A stretch of DNA of 22,549 nt, taken from Lysinibacillus pakistanensis (lineage in GTDB: Bacteria > Bacillota > Bacilli > Bacillales_A > Planococcaceae). Below the pieces are notes generated by a model. The model made no database searches. It was not told the origin of the DNA and was given only the letters and a program-made list of their open reading frames with translations. This document shows positions 17,135 through 22,549 of the stretch, piece by piece; position 1 is the stretch's first letter; the number at the start of each line of letters is the position of its first letter. The position numbers were made by a program, and so were the translations under genes. The stretch is from positions 1-22,549 of the forward strand of contig BBDJ01000050.1 in the NCBI GenBank assembly GCA_001312325.1, given 5' to 3'.

Positions 17135-18131
17135 ATGAAGAAAAAGCGCTTTAATCTATTTCTGCTCTTAACAGCAATTGCACTCTTAATTCTGGCTGCA
17201 TGCGGGGCCGATGGCGGAACAGGTACCAAGGATAAGGATAATTCGGCATCTTCTGACAAGCCAGCATCCGACATTAAATTAATGAGCTTACTTACAGGTG
17301 GAACACAGGGAACTTACTATGCATTAGGTGGAACATTTGCTGATTTTATTACTACAGAAACAGGTATTAAAACTACTGCTGAGGTATCACAAGCCTCTGC
17401 TGCAAACATGAATGCATTGGAAGCAGGCAAAGGTGAGATTGCATTTGTTCAAACAGATATTGCTTATTATGCTACTGAAGGAAAGTTAATGTTCAAAAAG
17501 AAAATTGATACAATTGCGGCTTTGGGTGCTCTTTATCCAGAGACGGTACAACTAGTTACAACTGAGGCATCTGGGATAAAGTCATATGCAGATTTAAAAG
17601 GAAAAAAAAGTATCTGTAGGTGCACCAGGGTCTGGAACTTATGCAAATGCTGAACAACTACTTGAAGTTCATGGACTAACAATGAATGATATTAAAGCTC
17701 AAAACCTCGATTTTGGGGAATCCACAGATGGTCTTCAATCAGGTCAAATTGATGCAGCATTTATAACAGCTGGTACACCCACAGCGGCAGTTGAGGCATT
17801 AAATGCAACGACGAAAGTAAATATTATTGGTGTAGATCCTGGTAAAGCAGATGCATTAATTGAGAAATATCCATACTATGCAAAAGATACAGTAAAGGCT
17901 GGAACTTATGGTATTGCTAATGATACTGAAACAGTGTCAGTTCTTGCGATGCTTGCAGTGAGAAAGGATCTTCCAGATGATGTTGTTTATTCAATGACAA
18001 AGGCTATCTATGATAATAAAGATAAAATTTCCCATCCAAAAGGAGCGTTCATCAAAGCAGAAACTGGTTTAGCTGGTATAAGTATTGATGTTCACCCAGG
18101 TGCACAAAAGTACTTTGACGAAAAGAAATAA
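17135..18131 (+). CDS. TAXI-family TRAP transporter solute-binding lipoprotein (frameshifted as read)
   Basis: About 331 residues after removing one A from the A8 run at 17602-17609. The lipoprotein signal ends in LILAAC (lipid on Cys23). The mature protein has the TAXI signature pattern: LLTGGTQGTYYALGGTFADF, VSQASAANMNALEAGKGEIA, then after the shift VGAPGSGTYANAEQLL, and LQSGQIDAAFITAGTPTAAV. It captures the substrate outside the membrane for the sodium- or proton-driven TRAP permease encoded at 18786. TAXI systems mostly take up small dicarboxylates such as glutamate, but the ligand cannot be assigned here. GGGGGAAGG precedes ATG 17135. It is the first gene of the operon and is followed by a terminator-like stem that may lower downstream expression. 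Confidence 0.92.
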
Positions 18132-18178
18132 TGTAATAGCTAACAATTATCGCTTATAGTGAGTGAAAAGTAATTAAT

Positions 18179-18221
18179 AAAGAGGCTCGGGTTGCGTAAA
18201 GCTTCGGGTCTCTTTTCTTAC
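18179..18221 (+). terminator. Terminator-like stem inside the TRAP operon
   Basis: AAAGAGGCTCGGG pairs with CTTCGGGTCTCTTT, a 13-bp stem with several G-U pairs, then TTTTC. It lies between the binding protein and DUF1850 genes, so it is probably a partial stop or 3'-end stabiliser that keeps binding protein mRNA in excess over permease mRNA. Confidence 0.6.
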
Positions 18222-18272
18222 TTTAAATCCTGGTGAAAAGTCAATAGCTTTTTAAGTGGAGGAACAAATGTT

Positions 18273-18789
18273 GTGCGACAGAGGAAAGCGCTTATAGTTT
18301 TTGCTATTTTATGTAGTATCTTATGCCTAGTTATTTTTCTTCCTTTCCAAAAGGTATTCGCATTTACGGAAACGCGCACTGTGCATCCGATACTGCATTA
18401 TATACCACTAACAACTGAGGAGACCTTTCAAATTAGATACACTCATTCTATTCATAAATCGGATGTGCTAGAACATTATCGATACATAGGTGGGAAGCGT
18501 ATTCAAATGGTAGGAATGGAGTATGAAGATTTAGCAATTGGTATGCCGAGCAATGCTGAGGAGAATCAAATATTTACAGAGCGTAATGGTAAATATTATT
18601 TACAGTTTGACAACGAAATTATCGACAATTTTACAATATTTATTGGTGATTTAGATTTAGATCTTGTGTTGATATACGAGCACTATGAATATGATTTAAA
18701 AAAAAGATTTACAAAGGGGTAGTTCTTATTTATTTGAGGTGAAGCGTTTATCACTTTATGAACAATGGAAAGGAGTAAGGATGAGATGA
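18273..18789 (+). CDS. DUF1850 protein of TAXI-TRAP operon (frameshifted as read)
   Basis: About 171 residues after removing one A from the A8 run at 18698-18705. Without repair the protein ends early in KRFTKG. With it, the frame runs on through RGSSYLFEVKRLSLYEQW and stops at 18787-18789 in an ATGA overlap with the next gene, strong evidence that the repair is right. One N-terminal membrane helix (ALIVFAILCSILCLVIFLPF) is followed by an exported domain with the family's FQIRYTHSIHKSDVLEHY. DUF1850 genes recur beside TAXI-TRAP transporters, and their role is unknown. Start is GTG 18273 with GTGGAGG ten bases upstream; the intervening ATG 18268 is out of frame. Confidence 0.85.
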
Positions 18790-20829
18790 CAAAACAGCAA
18801 AAATTAGAAGACAAAGAAAAAGTAGAAGAATTCGAACAAATATCTGCTGAGGAGCAGCAAGCAATCCTTGAGAAATACGATATAGAATCGAATGTACGAA
18901 CAATTACTGGCATCATGAAGCATGTCATTTTCTTTGGACTATTAGCATTTTCATTGTTTCAATTATACACAGCAATCTTTGGCCAATTTCCAGCTCAAAT
19001 ACAGCGTACAATTCATTTAGGATTTGGTTTAACACTTATTTTCTTGCTGTTCCCTGTTCGGAAAAAAAGCTGCAAAGCATAAAATCGCATGGTTTGATTA
19101 TATTTTAGCAATCCTATCCATTGTAGTAGGTTCGTATTGGACTATTAATTACACGAATCTTGTAAATAGTAATGGAACGATTACACAATTGGATTTTATA
19201 GTTGGAATAATTGCTGTTGTATTGGTTCTTGAGGCAGCTCGTCGTGCAGTTGGATTACCAATTACAATCATTGCAGTTGTGTTTTTGATATATGCGTACT
19301 TTGGTCCATATTTTCCTTCATTTATGGCACACCGCGGTCAGGATATAGAGAGTATCGTTAATCTTATGTATTATACGACTGATGGTATTTTTGGTACGCC
19401 AATTAGTGTTTCTGCTACATTCATCTTTGTATTCTTACTTTTTGGTGCTTTTCTGGTAAAGACAGGAGTAGGGCAATATTTTAATGATTTAGCCGTAGCT
19501 CTTGCAGGTAAATTAATTGGGGGTCCTGCTAAGGTAGCGGTGTTTTCCAGTGCGTTACAGGGGACAATTTCGGGAAGCTCTGTTGCGAATGTTGTAACAT
19601 CAGGCTCATATACGATTCCTATGATGAAAAAGCTTGGGTATCGAAGAGAGTTCGCGGGTGCGGTTGAAGCAGCGGCCTCTACTGGTGGTCAGTTAATGCC
19701 ACCAATTATGGGTGCAGCAGCATTTTTAATGGTTGAATTTATTGGACGTAACATAACATATTGGGATATTGCGAAGGCAGCTGCAATACCTGCGCTGTTG
19801 TATTTTACAGGTATTTGGATTATGACGCATTTTGAGGCAAAGCGTGTAGGATTAAAGGGTTTACGTGATGATCAAATGCCAAATCGACGAGAGGTATTTA
19901 AGAAAATTTATTTGCTGTTACCAATTATCGCTATCATCATATTAATGCTAACAGGTACACCAGTGATGCGTGCTGCTCTCTACGGCATTATTATTTCTAT
20001 AGGTGTAGCAATGTTTAATAAAGAAACACGATTAAAGCCAAAAGATATTATTGATGCACTAGTTGAAGGAGCACGTACAGCTCTTGGTGTAGTAGCTGCA
20101 ACTGCCTGTGCAGGTATTATCGTTGGTGTTGTAGTAAAAACAGGCTTAGGCTTAAGTCTCGCAAATAGTTTAGTATCATTAGCTGGTGGTAGTATTATTT
20201 TAACACTAATTTTTGTTATGATTGCCTCATTAATACTAGGAATGGGGGCTCCTACAACTGCAAACTATGTCATAACATCAACAATTGCTGCTCCCGCAAT
20301 CGTAGCTTTATTATCACCGAACACACCACAGGAATTGGTGCCAGTAGTTGTCTTATTATCAGCTCATTTCTTTGTGTTCTATTTCGGCATTATTGCTGAT
20401 ATAACACCACCAGTAGCACTCGCTGCCTTTGCGGCTTCAGGTATTTCTGGAGGAGATCCTATTAAAACAGGTGTAAACTCAGCCAAACTTGCCATTGCTG
20501 CGTTTATTATTCCTTACATGATTGTCTTTTCACCTGCGTTACTAATGATTGATACTACGATACCGCAAATTTTATGGGTCGTATTTACTGCAATTACCGG
20601 TATGGTAGCGATTGGGGCAGGGGTAATCGGTTACTGGTATCGTAAAATGCTTTGGGTTGAACGTTTGATAGCAATTGCTGCCGGTCTATTACTAATCTAT
20701 CCAGAGAAATTCTCGGATTGGGCAGGGCTAGCAATTTTTATCATATTGTTTATCATTCAGTTTATAACACAGCATAAAGACATTCCTGGAAAAAGAGACA
20801 AGAATGATACTAGTGTAACAGCGTCTTAA
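18786..20829 (+). CDS. TRAP transporter fused 4TM/12TM permease (frameshifted as read)
   Basis: About 680 residues after removing one A from the A7 run at 19062-19068. A charged cytosolic N-terminus (to about residue 45) is followed by DctQ-like helices (HVIFFGLLAFSLFQLY, IHLGFGLTLIFLLFPV, YILAILSIVVGSYW). The DctM-type transport domain comes next, with LQGTISGSSVANVVTSGSYT, GGQLMPPIMGAAAFLM, LGMGAPTTANYVI and IADITPPVALAAFAASGISG, the paired motifs lining the substrate path. Fusion of small and large subunits is usual in TAXI systems. The ATG at 18786 has AAAGGAG about ten bases upstream and overlaps the DUF1850 stop by ATGA. The C-terminus is short and charged. It imports the ligand delivered by the lipoprotein at 17135. 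Confidence 0.92.
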
Positions 20830-20850
20830 ATACTTAATGAAATTTAACAG

Positions 20851-20927
20851 GAATCTGCTGATTATTATAGGGATTAAACCATTGTATAAGGTTTATTTTC
20901 CCTATAGTTTTCATGTAGATTCTTTTT
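20851..20927 (+). terminator. Long two-part terminator after the TRAP operon
   Basis: An outer stem GAATCT/AGATTC (20851-20856 with 20917-20922) encloses an inner stem TATAGGGA...AAACC with GGTTT...TCCCTATA. Five T residues follow the outer arm. The gap 20928-21044 is AT-rich with no gene. Confidence 0.65.
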
Positions 20928-21044
20928 ACTTTCTGAAAAGTCTTTATCCATATTATGGTTTCTATTAATCTAATTAAGTGATTGGTTTTATATTTATTAT
21001 GCATATGTAGCATTATTTGTTGCTTTTTTTATAAAAAGGCAATG

Positions 21045-21050
21045 TATAAT
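21045..21050 (+). promoter_or_regulatory. -10 element of the 47-residue orphan gene
   Basis: A perfect TATAAT lies 39 bp before the start codon. The best -35 candidate is TTGCTT (21020-21025) with a long 19-bp spacer, so only the -10 is convincing. Confidence 0.45.
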
Positions 21051-21088
21051 TCTGTTATCAGAAAATTCAATTAAATAGGGGTGATAAA

Positions 21089-21233
21089 ATGAAAAAGCTG
21101 TTCAATTCGAAGTTTGAAACGTATTTAATGGATCAAGAGCCTGAATTAGCGATGGAAGAAGAAAAAAAATGAAGAGCAGGCTACAATCATTCACTATGAT
21201 GAATATCCACAAGGTTTTTTTACAAGTTTATAA
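21089..21233 (+). CDS. Small acidic protein of unknown function (frameshifted as read)
   Basis: ATG 21089 follows GGGGTGA by four bases. As read the frame stops after 27 residues within an A8 run (21162-21169). Removing one A extends it to 47 residues that end GFFTSL, with a stop at 21231-21233 shortly before a strong terminator. The sequence (MKKLFNSKFETYLMDQEPEL, then a Glu-rich stretch and IIHYDEYPQG) is acidic, without membrane helix or Cys pairs. No family is recognised. Its own -10 element, ribosome site and terminator make it a credible separate gene. Confidence 0.6.
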
Positions 21234-21245
21234 TATGTATTTGAT

Positions 21246-21289
21246 GGACTGTGTGAAAGAGACTAAACTTTCAGCACAGTCCTTTTGTT
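21246..21289 (+). terminator. Terminator after the small orphan gene
   Basis: GGACTGTG-TGAAAG (from 21246) pairs with CTTTCAG-CACAGTCC (to 21282), a 14-bp stem with one bulge, followed by TTTTGTTT. Confidence 0.82.
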
Positions 21290-21408
21290 TCGTATATACG
21301 AAATATGAAGTTTGTATAAAATATTTGAATATGGGTCGAATTACATATGTACTTTTCTGAAATTATTTCATGTATAATGGGAAACAAAAATGAGTATGAG
21401 GTGTAATG

Positions 21409-22528
21409 ATGTCAGATATTGTAACGTTAGAAGAATCAATATTTCAATGGTTTGATCATTTTCATAAATTTCCTGAGGTAAGCTGGAAGGAATTTGAGAC
21501 AACTAAAAAAAATTGCGTCCATACTAGACGAATTAAATGTGTCATATCGTTTATTAGGCGATGTGCCTGGATTAATTGCTGAAATTGGGACAGGGGATGA
21601 GATCGTTGCTGTTAGAGCAGATATTGATGCTTTGTGGCAAGAGGTAGATGGGAAATGGCAGGCGAATCACTCTTGTGGTCATGATGCAAATATGACAATG
21701 GTTCTTGGTGCATTATTACTACTTAAAGATTTACCCTTGCAACATCGTGTTCGGTTTATTTTTCAACCTGCTGAAGAACTAGGAAATGGAGCCTGTGCAG
21801 CCTATGATCGTGGAGCAGTTGAAGGGGTATCGCATTTATTCGGTGTACATTTAAGACCGATTGAAGAATTGCCACTTGGAAAGGTTTCTCCAGCCATCCA
21901 TCATGGTGCAGCTTATTTTTTTAGAGGGAACAATTCAAGGTATAGATGCACATGGTGCAAGACCACATCAAGGTAAGAATGCTATTGATGTGATTATGGC
22001 TGTTCAACAAATGCTGAACAGTATTCATCTATCACCGTTTGAACCACATTCTGCAAAACTAACAAAAATTATTGCAGATGGCGGTAATACAAATATTATT
22101 CCGGGTAATGCTAGCTTTTCGATGGATATTCGCGCACAGCAAAATCAACAGCTCGAATTACTCCGAAGTCGTATTGAGTCTGGTTTAAAAGCTATACAGT
22201 TACAGTTTGAAATTGATATGAACTGGAAGTGGATTGATTACACGCCAGGTGCTGAAGTTTCACCAATTGCAGCAAGAATGGCGAAAGAGGCAATCATTGA
22301 AACGTTAGGTGAGGAGCATTTGGCGGATGAAATCACTACACCAGGTAGCGATGATTTCCATTTCTACACGGTGAAAAAAACCAGAACTAAAAGCGGCGAT
22401 GATTGGTATTGGGGCTAATTTGACACCAGGATTACATCATCCTAAGATGACCTTTGAGCGTAGTGCGCTGATCGATGCTGCAAAAGTACTTGCGTGTGTA
22501 TTAGAAAAAAAATCCAAAATCCGAATAA
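21409..22528 (+). CDS. M20 family amidohydrolase/peptidase (frameshifted as read)
   Basis: About 371 residues after removing one base at each of 21505-21512 (A8), 21916-21922 (T7), 22374-22380 (A7) and probably 22505-22512 (A8). Metal-site residues are visible: HSCGHDAN, the general-base Glu in QPAEELG, a His in LFGVHLRP, and the late LHHPK His. The dimerisation-domain segment DAHGARPHQGKNAID and TPGSDDFHFYT are typical of the M20D group (N-acyl amino acid amidohydrolases such as HipO, YxeP and AmhX relatives). It would cleave an N-acylated amino acid or small amide; substrate unknown. ATG 21406 and 21409 both follow GAGGTG, and 21409 has the better spacing. TATAAT at 21373-21378 is a likely -10. 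If the last A8 run is correct the stop is at 22536. Confidence 0.9.
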
Positions 22529-22549
22529 AAAAATAAAGCTATATTAAAA

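Noticed and set aside
21169..21360. 63-codon plus-strand frame after the small orphan gene
   Set aside because: It begins inside the repaired 47-residue gene and reads straight through a strong terminator stem, so it is not credible.
1497..22512. Programmed frameshifting or transcriptional slippage as a genome-wide feature
   Set aside because: Slippage at A/T runs is known, but having it in most genes of a window, including core transporter genes, is far less likely than a sequencing error.
1..22549. Mobile element, prophage or CRISPR array
   Set aside because: No transposase, integrase, terminal repeats, spaced direct repeats or cas genes were seen, and base composition is even across the window.

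Overview
The window looks like chromosomal DNA of a low-GC Gram-positive endospore-former of the Bacillus/Lysinibacillus group. The evidence is the AT-rich composition, AGGAGG-type ribosome binding sites, frequent GTG and TTG starts, short intrinsic terminators, and the gene families present (BceRS-BceAB module, Sigma_reg-type anti-sigma factor, LysM-3D wall protein). Lysinibacillus is my best guess, from family composition only. I see no IS element, prophage, CRISPR array, tRNA or rRNA. The main caution is sequence quality: about 16 genes carry roughly 30 single-base frameshifts. Nearly all are +1 at A or T runs read as 7-8 bases, and each gene reads through cleanly once the run is shortened. 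These are most likely uncorrected homopolymer errors, so I annotate each gene over its full repaired span.

Layout. 1-171: an unidentified protein end. 266-525 (-): a structured RNA with its own promoter and terminator, probably 6S RNA. 775-1113: YjdM/PhnA zinc-ribbon protein. 1271-2837: ECF sigma factor and overlapping anti-sigma factor. 2885-3407 (-): zinc-finger membrane protein. 3510-4139 (-): HD-domain nucleotidase-like protein. 4321-4762: small membrane protein. 4799-9170 (-): a Bce-type peptide-antibiotic sensing and resistance module in the order response regulator, kinase, ABC ATPase, FtsX-type permease. A BceR-like palindrome abuts the promoter of the transporter pair. 9296-12340 (-): a ~1013-residue sensor with a 7TMR-DISM input, a HisKA-like region lacking its histidine, an ATPase domain, a receiver, and a complete LytS-type kinase. 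12647-13672 (+): a membrane diguanylate cyclase. 13745-14888 (-): a receiver-SARP/BTAD response regulator, the likely output partner of the giant sensor, preceded by a small protein gene. 15411-16166: secreted LysM-3D protein. 16275-16828: lipoprotein Cu/Zn superoxide dismutase. 17135-20829: a TAXI-type TRAP operon (binding lipoprotein, DUF1850 protein, fused permease). 21089-21233: a 47-residue orphan gene with its own terminator. 21409-22528: an M20 amidohydrolase.

Functional picture. This is an envelope, stress and signalling neighbourhood: an ECF sigma switch, an antimicrobial-peptide detoxification module, a large phosphorelay sensor flanking a c-di-GMP synthase, wall remodelling, extracytoplasmic superoxide defence, and carboxylate-type solute uptake followed by an amidohydrolase. 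The most unusual part is the 9296-15117 signalling block. One polypeptide combines two kinase modules and a receiver, the first kinase appears unable to autophosphorylate, and the cognate regulator uses an SARP-type DNA-binding output.
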